From Arthrobotrys musiformis (taxonomy: Eukaryota > Ascomycota > Orbiliomycetes > Orbiliales > Orbiliaceae), in contig JAVHJL010000003.1 of NCBI GenBank assembly GCA_036971715.1, positions 2,790,001 through 2,854,000 on the forward strand: DNA of 64,000 nt, read 5' to 3'. A program made the translations under genes and the position numbers. The notes under the pieces are model-generated. The model ran no database searches, was not told the DNA's origin, and worked only from the letters and a program-made list of their open reading frames with translations. This document shows positions 1-10,835 of this stretch, in pieces. The number at the start of each line of letters is the position of its first letter. Within the stretch, counting starts at the first letter, position 1.

Positions 1-91
1 TCCATTCATTCACATTCATTCCAGCTTGGTCTGACAGCATCATAGACACTAGGCCATGTAGAATAAAGATTTGTCCTCCTCTTCTCCATCA

Positions 92-169
92 CTAAACTCT
101 CCTTCGCCTTATCGTTCCAACAAGATCTCGAATTTCTTCATCCTCAAAGCCAGACGTTCTGCCAGACAT
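92..169 (-). other. Possible first coding exon of a minus-strand gene leaving the window (weak)
   Basis: A short minus-strand reading frame of 25 codons starts at 169 and begins MSGRTSGFEDEEIRDLVGTI, followed by an arginine run. The composition looks more protein-like than random, and a GT lies just before the stop, so it could be a first exon spliced to sequence left of the window. The candidate donor (GTTTAG) is poor and I do not recognise the protein. It could equally be a chance ORF or a short upstream ORF. Confidence 0.15.
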
Positions 170-675
170 CTTCCATCCAGAATTGCGAAAGCGATATAAA
201 CCAAAATCCAGAGCAGTAAATAACCCACCCTTTCCCTTTGTTGCAGCAGCCTTTGGTGGCATTATGTCGAATGGTATCCGGTAGATCGAAGGGGGTTTGT
301 CGACGGTATAGGGTTGGCGATGTCGTGGATGTTGTTCTGGAGATTTTTGTTGCTTCAGAAATCTCTAAACGCAAAAGGTTCCTTCCCACTGAAATTTGGC
401 GAAAAAGCAAAATATTAGGGCTTCCTGGTGCCCTAATCGTTTCTCTCGAAAGGGGAAAGTCTTTGGGACAACAGCGACAAACACAACACATCCTCTGTAA
501 AACAACACTTTTGAGAATTGAACGTCGAGAATGCGACGATACGAGCGGATTTTAATATATTAACGCATCATGGGAGGGGAAAGTATGTAATTCCGAGGGA
601 TTGGAGTGGTAGAATTGAATCATCGATGCATCCCCTACTCCGTCATAGAGTACCGATCTATAGAGTCCATTTTTC

Positions 676-1239
676 ATGGCAAAGCTCAGGCTCCAAAACA
701 CCAGGCCACGAGGGTCGTGGCGCCACTCTCTGGTCCCTATAATCATAAGCATGCTCTTCATACGTTTCTCGAGAGCTGCTCCGATACTCCCTAATCCCTC
801 AGACAGTATCCCAGCATCAAAAGTCCTACACAAGCGTGGGGGTGTCTTTTCGAGCTGTAGACAATGCGACCCTGCAAACGGGGACACTGCGACTCTATAT
901 TCCCCTTCCTACACAATCCCAGATAACTCTGCTAGCCCGGGTCTTCCAAATTCCTCAAACTATCTACAAATCAACGGGGTGCTTGCGGACTTCCTAGATC
1001 CATCGGGAGGTTCCCAGAGCGTCCCGCAGCAAGTCACGGCGACACGGTCCTTGCCTCATGCAGGAGAGGGTGCGGGTAGTGCCATATCAGAGCTGTACCC
1101 GAGCACGGCACAGCATACGATCGAGAACTTGAACACGGGCGTAACGGGGTCCGGTGGTTTCGCTGGAATCCCTCTGGCTTCCGGCCCGAGTCGCTATAGC
1201 CACAATAGCGGTATAAGTCGGTACGCAAGTGTAACTTAA
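676..1239 (+). CDS. Possible small secreted protein, unknown function
   Basis: This is an open frame of 187 codons with no recognised domain. Residues about 17-35 form a hydrophobic segment ending in SRAAP, which resembles a signal peptide with an Ala-x-Ala type cleavage site. A second ATG at residue 26 would give a shorter, cleaner signal peptide. A Lys-Arg pair (HKRGG, residues 53-57) could be a Kex2 processing site. The rest is rich in Ser, Gly, Pro and Ala and contains two closely spaced cysteines (CRQC). The length is only moderately above chance and the flanks give no help. If real, it is a lineage-specific secreted protein; otherwise a random ORF in the promoter region of the PIG-H gene. 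Confidence 0.33.
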   Translation: MAKLRLQNTRPRGSWRHSLVPIIISMLFIRFSRAAPILPNPSDSIPASKVLHKRGGVFSSCRQCDPANGDTATLYSPSYTIPDNSASPGLPNSSNYLQINGVLADFLDPSGGSQSVPQQVTATRSLPHAGEGAGSAISELYPSTAQHTIENLNTGVTGSGGFAGIPLASGPSRYSHNSGISRYASVT

Positions 1240-1769
1240 CGGTGGACGCAAAGCTTTGCGATGTTTTCATTGTCGTCGAAATAGTTGCCAATAGTATAGG
1301 AGCATAATCCTATTAAGCGATGTATTTATCCATAAATAGTATACCGAGTATGATATCCCTGATAAGCAATCAGAAGAAGTCGAGATTAACATGCCAGCCT
1401 TGTGAACGGTCGCTTACAATATAGGGCATTGAAGGCGGGTCAGCCGCAGCTGTGATAATTCATGCATCGGATGTACGTTGCATACAATTGTGATTAAGAT
1501 AAGGGAAGAAATGAGGTTGTATGTCCCAACCAATGAGCTAGCGGCGGACGACTTGGAACAATCTGGTGATATGTCCCAGTCGATTAGGCCGGTTGTCTGG
1601 ACTCATTCGATTCATACCAGATAGAGATATTGAGCGAAAGAGGTTCAGCCCAAATGCAACAGTTGTCTTGCGTTGCACAGTTGATTTCCAACATTTTGTC
1701 TCAATCTTGGACTTCAATACAACCAACATCAATTGAAGCAGCTCTGTCCGACGCGCCCTGAAATACCAT

Positions 1770-2618
1770 GTGGACGACATTTTGAGGCTACACCAAAGGC
1801 CACAGAAAAGTAAAGGAGAACTGGAGTTCGAGATGGAGCAAGAAAAGGAGGCGACCCAGAAGCCGGTCCTCTCTGGCCTGCGTGTGAGGAATCCCACACC
1901 GTCCACAATTGAGTACACGGTCACAACACGACCTGAGAGGTGGTCTCGTCGATTCACCACGGCCCTGGTTTTGAAGGCTATCGTGGTGGGGATAATTTTG
2001 TTCTTCATTTTACTCAAACAAGATTATTGCGACAACGGGTTGCAGGATGGCTTGAGGAATTCTATTCTTAATCTCAAGCCGGATATCAATCCCAAGCATC
2101 TCGATTTGCTGCGCGGGAGGGTGCATTGGTACTATCTCGCACTTCTTGGCTTCTCTGGCATTTGGATTGCGAGCTTGAGAGGATATACAGGTTAGTCCTT
2201 CCTTCCTTGCAGTTACGAGGCCCAAGCAACCCTTTTCTTTATCTCGGTTTCTTTAAACTCCAAAATGTGAGACACGGCATCTCAAGTCCAAGTGTTTTTT
2301 TTAACCTTTTGCGATTTGGTTCTTGGTACAGAGGAAAGCTTGCTTGTTCTCCGAGGTCTTGGGGTTCAGGTTACAACATCGTCATCGTCCTATTTCGTCA
2401 AAGCAAACACCAGGTTTATTCCCACATCTACGATCCAAGACATATTTATACATGAAGGGTTCGTCGGCTTCGAAGTTCGGTTCTACATGGCGATTGTTGT
2501 CAAAGATGAAAGTGAAGTAGTGGTGGTTTTTCCAAAGCTGTTGCCGAGGAGGGAGATACTGGAGAATGTGTGGCGAGGTAGCCGCAGCCTGTACGAACCA
2601 GAGGCGAAGACACAGTGA
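1770..2618 (+). CDS. GPI15: PIG-H: GPI N-acetylglucosaminyltransferase complex subunit H
   Basis: Two exons, 1770-2190 and 2332-2618, join in frame (GTTAGT donor, GTACAG acceptor) to give about 235 residues. The second exon carries the PIG-H signature: EESLLVLRGLGVQ, then FIPTSTIQDIFIHEGFVGFE, then VVVVFPKLLPRREILENVW. Exon 1 holds two hydrophobic segments (around residues 67-84 and 119-135), matching the hairpin membrane anchor of the family. PIG-H is a non-catalytic subunit of the ER complex that transfers GlcNAc from UDP-GlcNAc to phosphatidylinositol, the first step of GPI-anchor synthesis. The start at 1770 gives the longest frame; a start at Met22 (MEQEKE) is possible. A second GPI-pathway gene, BST1, lies 25 kb downstream. 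Confidence 0.9.
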
Positions 2619-5327
2619 ATCCTATTGATCGATTTTGTCTTCATGTCGGTCCGATTTTCGATATCACAAAAAAAAAACCCTACTTCTCGCTGAATGTTGA
2701 ACAAGAAAAACCGCACCTGCACAGCAGGTTTTTGGAATGCTGCCAGGTCATAGGAATATACCAATTCGTCTTGACGAATACACAGAAAAGAGCACCCTCG
2801 ACCCTTGTGGTATATTCTTATGTCATAATTATCGGCATGGGATCACATGGAATCCGGAAATTGTTAGCTTCGCTTTCGTCAACCAGTGTCGAATCGATAG
2901 TACGGGTCCCGAAAATGGCTCGCTCGAGGCGCAATACAGAGTTTTGACATTTTTAGTCAACCGACCGTCAGCTTGATTTTTATTATTTTTTATTTTTGTA
3001 TGTTCACGTTATTTTTAATTTTTTTTTCCCTCGTCATCTTTGGGGTGTGCTTCCCGTCTTCTTATCAGTTGGGGATTCGAAAATGCCTCTCACAAAACTG
3101 GCGTATCGAACTGTTGGGCTTCCATCAATCATGATGCAATGTTCGGAGTATCCTACCGCAGCAATTTTCCCGATAATCCATGCAAGGTCTACGATCTTAA
3201 GGCCATCCTGCAGGGAATGAGCAAACAGGTATAATAGACGCAGGTATTTGTACTCGCTGGCGAGGTGAGTCTAGACGCATGGGTCAAGTTTCGAGGACGA
3301 ATTGGATGGTGCAAAATGTTCAAAATATGAGGGGGGGGAGCACAACATACGCAGTGTGAAGGGACCTGCATTATCATGACTTCATGAGGATTAGCTACTA
3401 TGCGTATTAGCTAGCTAGAGCTTTTGTGAATTGTATACATACTCACATACCAAGTACTTCTTGATATACTGGCCGCTTCTAAGGACATGCCCAAGTTGGT
3501 TACGAGACTGTTCCTTTCGCTGGCTCTGCAGCAGGTTAAGGTAATAACAACGCAGCCTGCCTGCACCGGTAGATGGATTGAAGAGCTCGAGGACGACATC
3601 GATGCATATCTCCCAAGTATACCTACATACCTACTTATAGACATGCCTACATACTTGTCCATACTTGCATACTTCCTCCGACTTACCCCTTGAGTACTTA
3701 GTAGTCACTCACCAGCAATCGATAACCTAACCCAGGCGGATAAGACAACCAGAAGCTGCCATTTTTCGTGCTTTGACAGTGGATGTACGTACTCACTTAC
3801 AGATCGAATCGGGATCGAAGAGAAAATTTACTGGAGATACCTAGTAGGTAATATAACATACAGAAACCCTATACCGAGGACGGGGTGTATCTTATTATAA
3901 TTATACATACGCCGTATCAAACGTCTTGTTTCCAATTCGCTCGCCGAAAATATTTGATTGTCTGGGAATACCCAATCCAGCGAAATTACACAATCTCCCC
4001 AAACAGCCACCAGCATTCCATACCGGAGGGAACCCCTAAAACGCTGCGGGTCCCTCTGCCACCTGCATGCTCCAAGTGCGAGTGCAAGTTCAAGGTCAAG
4101 TTCGAATGCTCCTGGTGGGGGGTTACCCGTCCTGTCTGTCATCTTGCAATACCTGCATAGTGCTAAAATATGTAGAGCCAGTGGCAAGCGTTCGTTCGTC
4201 CGTTCGACTAGTTAGACACACACGCACACCCACACAAACAGAGACACACAAGTAAGCTAGTGAGCTATCGTCATGAAGGACGCCCCAGACACAAGCACCC
4301 TCCCAAGTCGGATGTGCTGTCTGCTAGCCGCATTATCGCTGGTCTGTTGGACAAGACGGATGTCAAAAGGCCTGGGGGGTTGGCAATAAAACCCGCACCT
4401 TCTGACCCAAAACCAGAGATAACACCCTGAACAAGCAAGCTATAATTATAATTTATTCTGGGCTTTGTTCTTGTCCATTTTTTTTTTTGTTTTCTTGCAC
4501 ATGCCCAATTCTATTCTGACTGAACTTTAAGGGTGTCGGAATCCGCCTCTCTCGCCCTCCCTCGTCCTGTTCTTGTTCTGTTGTGAGATAATAATATAAA
4601 ACGAAGACATTCATAGAGATTATATTACTTCATATAGACCATCCTCCTGCCACTTTAATCTTGCAATCCTCTCTTCATCCTTTCAAATTCAAATCCGAAC
4701 TTCGAACTCCCTTTTCTTCCTTCTCTTCTATTTGACGGGAACCCCAGCCTTGATCTTTTATCCTGCTTGACTCTGCGGAGCACCGTTACTTTTTCCTGAT
4801 ATATAAATACCAAAGTGCTTTAGTGCCAGTATCAAATATCTGCATATCCCCAAACGTCCGCAATATTTCATATTTTCCGTTTCTTCTGTCAAAACGCTTT
4901 AATAGCCCCAAAGCCGCATTCGAATTCGTCTAGAATCAACCTACATACAGCTAAATGACACCAACTGTTGACGTTAGAGGCACACTCGATCCAACCTTTG
5001 CAACACCGCCTCCTTAACCTGTCTGGCGTCTAAGACCATCCGGTTTCATTCTCCAGATAATTATTCTGCCACCTAGCTGCTGCTCGCTGAATACAAAAAT
5101 AAAAGACCCTTCCTCCCTTTCCCCTTTTTTCGTTTATCAGAATCGGGAAGTCAAAACTATTTTATTTATTTTTTTTCGGAAACATTCGATCAGTCGCATT
5201 CGGCTCTTTTAACTTGTTCGACTCTGAGAAGAAGAAGCAGAAGAAGTTGGGAGGAAAGGAAGAACGCCACAGACAACACATCCAGCCCATCCGCTCACCC
5301 ATTTTAAACCGACGGAATTAACGAAAA
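2619..5327. other. Intergenic region and leader of the next gene
   Basis: No convincing gene was found. It contains short chance ORFs, a run of TACCTA/TACATAC-like repeats around 3600-3670, and a pyrimidine-rich, A/T-rich stretch from about 4440 to 5327 that probably includes the promoter and 5' UTR of the gene starting at 5328. Poly-T runs lie at about 3019 and 4481. Confidence 0.6.
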
Positions 5328-6602
5328 ATGGCCGCCCAAATGTGTGCTTTGATGCCGGCAAGCCCGCTGCCTTTGGACCAGGCTTCCGCTGAGGGTGCAT
5401 ATGAATTGATCAAGGAGAATTCACTGCCTGCTGCCGTTAAGGAGCTGCTCGACTCTGTGGATTCCTTCGTAGGCCGTCAGTTGGCGGATAAACAATCGTC
5501 ATGGTATGCAACATATATATCATATACAATTGCGTATATATACCTATAAAATCTGTATAATTGATTCAATGCTAACGATGGACCTTTTATGCATTTGCTT
5601 AGCTTCTGCCACTACCATGCCGAACTCGTCAAGTCATCAGAAAACCCCAAGGAGTTGGAGGATATGTGGATCCTTCAACGGGATATCAGCGTGCAACTTT
5701 TCAAAACCATGATGTCGGTCATGCGTTCTGCCGGTGATCTTGCTCGCCGGTACCGAAGCTCTCAAGGGAACATCTCTGCCAGTGGAATCAGCACTCTCGA
5801 CGACTCAGACTTGGAATTGGCATTTACTGGTGATGCGAGAGGCGGTTATCAATGGCTGGGTTGTCTGGCCAGAGACGAATGTGACTGGGTATGGGAAGCC
5901 GTCAATGGCGATAGCCAATCCCTTGAGGGTGAGTTATATCTTTAGACACCTGTCATTCGAATATTTTAACAGAATTGATATTAATAAATGATTGTTTATA
6001 TAGCACACTGCCCTGCATGCCTCCTCGGCCGTGCTATCGACTCGGAATCCACAATCAGACTCCTTATCACAGCGGCCAGACTTCTCAAATGGGATTTCTT
6101 CGTCGTTTCGATCCAAGAGCATCTCGCCTCCGACCCATGGTGGGGCCCTGGGTACTGGGAGACCATTGAACCAAAGGCCAACCTTCTCGGAAACCAAATT
6201 CGAGACCTCCTCCAACAATGCGCGGACATCCGCCGGAATCTTCGAGATTTGAACGCCCGAGAATGTGGAAAACTCGTTCGCTCGACACCTTCCCGAAGGG
6301 CAGCGAGCCATGGTCCCCTCGGTTCATCCGCCCACTACTCTACAAGCATCCCTATGAAGGTGGATTTGAGGCAACTACACGAGCTAGTCGACCTCCTCAC
6401 CCACCAAGAGATTCAACAGGAGCAATCCGTAGGCAGCGCTCTCCGACCATATAACCATGCACGCATGGCCAACAACTACAAACTAGCAGCATACTTTTGG
6501 TTTGTTCTGATGTATAACATGTCGTTGACCCCTTCGAACAATCTTACACCGCCGTTTGACCCGCGGGTGAGCAGAACGAAGATGAGGTCTAGAACTGTTT
6601 AA
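5328..6602 (+). CDS. Conserved-looking fungal protein of unknown function (366 aa, three exons)
   Basis: Exons 5328-5503, 5603-5928 and 6004-6602 join with consistent phase (donors GTATGC and GTGAGT; acceptors TTAG and ATAG). The product is soluble and mostly helical in appearance, with no signal peptide or membrane segment. A Cys/His patch, CFCHYH, sits at the first junction, and HCPACLLGRAIDSE at the second; the CPAC pair and nearby His/Cys could bind metal, but this is speculative. WW and WYW-type aromatic clusters (DPWWGPGYWE) follow. The last 120 residues are basic and partly disordered, then hydrophobic near YKLAAYFWFVLMYN. I do not recognise the family. The clean splice junctions and coding character support a real gene. 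Confidence 0.75.
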
Positions 6603-7756
6603 ATTAGCGCCAGCGATATTGTATTTGATTCGGTTTTTGGAGTATCTTTCTGCTTATATTTTTCTTAATTTTTGGCCTTTTCTTTCTTCTTTTCTATTTC
6701 TATTTACATTCTTTCCTTTCTTGTTATCTCTGGGTTATATGGGCTATATTGGTTACCAGAATCAGGCGCATTTGGGACTTTGGAGTATATCATATCTGGG
6801 TCTGGGGTAGTCAGTCACCTACTTTACCAAGCAATCGGTTGCAATTGCTAAATATTTTTGGCCACGAGGCTGGATACAATTTATTAAAGCTGTACTTTAA
6901 CTTTCTTTCTTTTCATTCAACATCTATATACTTACTTTCCTTAGCTATCGGTCTGGGATTTCTTGGGGGTTCAAATTAAACTTGCGGGGGAGTCACCTTT
7001 GTCAATGTACATTTCTTTTATAAATTTTAATAGACATATCATCCCCATCATCTTTATCTACCAGATTTTATATATTAATATTCCTGCTTCAGTAAGCAGT
7101 CACAAAGCGTTCCGTCTATATATATATATATATATATATAGGTATATACCGTCCGCCTATCAAATGCGGCCTGTCTATCGATACGATTTATAAATAATGT
7201 ACAGTTTGCGTGAGGTCCGCATGTCGTGCGTGCGTGCATGGTTCGAAGCTAAATCAGATGACGGTGCAGTGTTGGCTGGGCGTGTTTGTCTGGTCCTTTG
7301 GGGCCGGCCGGTTGGTCTGCAGTGCTTGCTTCCAAAAAAGGCTCCACGCAAAGAAAACATCCTCGCTCTCATCTCCTTCACCCTCTCCGTCATCCAATCT
7401 TCGGCATCACCAAACTCCATCATCCACTCGGCTTCTCTCGAGGATTTGCCTCTATCAGTTAGAGGTGCACCATAGATCTCACATTCCAGTTTTTATCCAC
7501 CTCATTTTACAGCAGCGGCCGTGGCCTGCGTCCCGGACCCGGTGGTCTTTTGCCCGTCTGCCAGCCACAATTTTCCATCTAGACGTCCCCCCGCGACATC
7601 TTCGTCCCCTTTCTACACGACCACCATCTACCTATCTTCTGTTGAAGCCATACGATTCTGGGGACGATAACGATCCCGTGGACACTCCTGTCCACAAATT
7701 TCATTTCTTCCTAGATCTATACAACGCCCACAGTTCACCTCCCCTGGCCCGACACA
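6603..7756. other. Intergenic region between the unknown gene and the Sds3-like gene
   Basis: No gene is supported. The first half is T-rich (3' UTR and terminator-like). A perfect TA dinucleotide run lies at about 7117-7140. From about 7360 to 7756 the sequence is pyrimidine-rich, as is typical of a fungal core promoter and 5' UTR for the gene at 7757. Confidence 0.6.
7117..7142. repeat. TA dinucleotide microsatellite
   Basis: About twelve uninterrupted TA units lie in the intergenic region between two plus-strand genes. Confidence 0.9.
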
Positions 7757-9570
7757 ATGGCTTCACCGTCGCCCATCGCATCACCACACACTCACCACAT
7801 GCAGATCGACTCCCCTCCTGCAGTGCACCATCATGGCCACCCCCAAGCTGGCCAACCGGGCACATCGTCTCTCTCGAAGCGAGACAAGCGCCGTTCCGCG
7901 ATTGCCAACGCCCTCACCGAACTCAACAACAACTTCACCTTGAGCAAGGATGACCGGTACAGAACACAGCTATCGATATTGAACGCGGAAATGAGAGCGA
8001 TTGCCGAAACTAATTGCCACCCGGATACCAATGGCATACTGCCAGACTTTGGGGGAGAGGTTGAAGCGGCCATCGATGAAGTGCTGAAGAACTCTGGTGT
8101 AGTCCTCCCCTCTACGGCCGAGAAGGCGGGTAGGTTCTACAGCAGGTTCATCGACAAGGTCAATGACAGCGTGGAGCAAAGAGATGTTGAAATGACGGAG
8201 TTGAATGTATGTTGTGACACATTCCCTTCTTTCTGCTTTACAGTCTATGGCGACGTCATGGAACGAGACTGACAATGACCTGATGTTTTTTTCTTTCCGT
8301 CAAATTGTAGATGTTTCACGAACGTCGAGAGAAAACTATCAAAATGCACCACGAATTGGCATTGTACCATGCGGAACAGGAGTACCAGCATCTAGTTGGG
8401 AACATTCGCCAGAGATTACTGACCCGACTCCAGCAGAACCGGAAAAAACTAATCTCTGACAAAGACAATCTCGACTCTACTGAACCTTCGTTCGCATTCC
8501 TACATCCTACCCACTATAACAACTTACAGCACGAAAAATCACCCGCGGGCCGCCTTACCGATATATACTCTTCGTTGGATGGCGCACCAACCCGCAAACT
8601 GCGCGGCAGGCGCGGCGAGGACCACAACGGCGATGCCAAAAGCGGAGATCTATTGACAATCCTGCAAACATTGGAAAGCTCCGGTGGCCTACCTTCTAAT
8701 GGCGGTCTGCACGGCTCGCAGAGCCCCGGTGGTATTGGAAAGCGAAAGCGAGCAAACAACCGGAAAGGCGCCGCGTCCCGCGACACGGACGATATTCTCT
8801 TTAGTAGTTTTAACGAAATTTCTCGTCCCTCCACGCCAAGATCGTCGGATGCGGCGAAACCCTCACGATCAGGTGTCCACGCGAGTGACTTTGTGAAACC
8901 CTTGTATACCCTAGAAAAGCTATTCAGTGACAAAGAGCTTTCGGCAGCAACTTCGGCGGCTCAAGTCGCGACCGTCAAGCATTACATGGTAAAGTTTGCG
9001 TCCGATAACAGCAACCAAAACCAGGGTGCACAGGCGAATGGGCAAGGTACCGATACACCGGCGAATGGCGATGACGCTGCGATGGATGAAGATGGTGCGA
9101 ACGCACCCGCAGCGGGACCTACGACGAGAAATGTGACGAGTGCGGCTGCCGCTTCTCAAGGACACAATATGACACCGGTTATTCCCCCGTCATTCCTTAC
9201 TAAGAGCATGACGGCGCCGCCACCGGCAGGATTGAAGCCAGAGGATGCCGCAGGGGATCTCGCTGAGATCAGAAGATTGGCGAACGGAGGTGCACCTTCG
9301 TCTTATGTTGCTGTCAATGGCGTTGCCGGACGCTCCGGCACTCCCAACATGAGGTCGCTCTCTGGGTTGGGAGGTGCAGCCATGAGCAGGAGCGACAACT
9401 TGAGCACCATGAGTAGTCGAAGAGGTGGGCTAGGAAAGGAGAAGGACGATGACGACTCCGCGAGTGCCAGTGGAAAGAAGAGTAACCTCGGACTCGGGAT
9501 TACCAGTGCGGGGCTGGAGAGGAAGGCAAGCGGTGACGGAAGTGAGAGGAAGAAGCAGAGGAGGAATTAG
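7757..9570 (+). CDS. Sds3-like protein, predicted Sin3/Rpd3 histone deacetylase complex subunit
   Basis: Two exons, 7757-8206 and 8311-9570 (GTATGT donor, TTGTAG acceptor), encode 569 residues. The N-terminal third holds a Sds3-type region: SKDDRYRTQLSILNAEMRAI, then a long charged coiled-coil spanning the exon junction (about residues 125-195, including EQRDVEMTELN and MFHERREKTIKMH). It is followed by LHPTHYNN and the basic RKLRGRR element expected after the coiled-coil in Sds3/Dep1 proteins. Family members scaffold the Rpd3L/Sin3 deacetylase complex in the nucleus. The C-terminal half is low-complexity (Ala, Gly, Ser, Asn) and ends in a Lys/Arg-rich stretch that could be a nuclear signal. 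Assignment is by motif pattern; whether it is the SDS3 or DEP1 orthologue is unclear. Confidence 0.72.
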
Positions 9571-10566
9571 GTTCCTGCCTCTGTCAGTTTTTCTTCTCAC
9601 ACTTCTGTTTACTCAATACATTAAAAGTGCTTGCATTTTGGGGTGTGGTTTTTGTTGGAATGTAAAGGCATATACGCAGGACTTTGCTTAGAGGGTACCT
9701 TTCAGTGCTCTTGTTTGGGTGGGCGAAGGACGGGACAGGTTCGTGTACAGTATGGTTTCCCTTTTCCTCTCTTAATATTCCGGAGATGTTTGACCTGCAT
9801 AAGGGCGTTATTGGGTGACCTCTTTTCTTTTTCTTTTTCCCCTTTGCTTCCTTTTGGATGTACTTTACATTTTTTTTTTTTTTTTTGTTAGTGAGCGTTC
9901 TTTTTGACACTTTTACTTTTTTAGTAGTATAGTGGGAGGTATTTTAGGATAGAATGAAGAATATAAAAGAATGTTCGATTGATCGATTTTGTGTATAAAA
10001 CTACGGGTGGTAATGGCCAGAGGGGAGTTCGGACCCATCCGACCTCGGGGGCGGTAGGATCGAGCACGTCGACCGACTTTACGCCCGTTAATATGGGTGT
10101 AACGTTTTTCTTTGCCATGCGGGTGTATATAATTTCCTGATTAGTGGGAGAACCCAGAAGGGTATGTGATCGACGGGATGCCAACGACATGCCTTAGCAG
10201 TTAGTCGAGCTCTCCCGTGCAGCTTGTGGTTGGGGGATTACAAAATCCAACTTTGATACATATTGGATTCTGATATCTAGATTGTTCCATCTTGGGCGCA
10301 AGGGAGGTTGATGGAGCTCGAGTCTTGTGTCGGACCGGACAGGAACTGTTCAATTGGTCTTCGTGAGGCGGGAGAGGAGCTAAGAGAGCCGGCATATGCG
10401 GTTGGAGGGTGGGATTTTTAGAGTTGGTGATTGACATATATTTTTCTGATCGATTGGGTGGAGTCTATGCAAGGTGTATGTCGACCGCGGTATGTAACGT
10501 GCATTTTGCGATCTATACCCTTCCTTACCTACCTTACCTTCCTTCACTTTACTTTTTGGAAAACTT

Positions 10567-10584
10567 GAGCTCGAGCTCGAGCTC
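10567..10584. repeat. Perfect 18-bp GC-rich palindrome (GAGCTC/CTCGAG units)
   Basis: Three overlapping GAGCTC units form an 18-bp sequence identical to its own reverse complement. It lies in the long non-coding stretch and has no known role. Confidence 0.9.
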
Positions 10585-10823
10585 TGGGGGGGGATTATGG
10601 GAGGTATGGGATATTACTGGTTGGATATGCATATATTGATTTTTTTGACTCTCGGCTACCTCGCGCTCGTGGATATATATCCAATTGGATGGATATGTCA
10701 ACTTCGTTTTTTTTCTTCTTTCTGGGTTCTTTTTTAGTGGACGGTTGGAATTTGATAGGATGCGTGTGTATCACTGGCCGCGCTGGAGGTTTAGTTAGCT
10801 GAGGACGGTATGTGGACGGATAT

Positions 10824-10835
10824 GGCCGGCCGGCC
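10824..10835. repeat. GGCCGGCCGGCC palindrome
   Basis: A 12-bp perfect palindrome in otherwise A/T-rich non-coding sequence. CGG-containing repeats of this kind can match zinc-cluster regulator sites, but this is only a possibility. Confidence 0.8.

Noticed and set aside
7210..7953. Long plus-strand frame upstream of and overlapping the Sds3-like gene start
   Set aside because: Low-complexity Ser/Pro/His composition, overlaps a better supported coding exon in another frame, and lies in a pyrimidine-rich leader.
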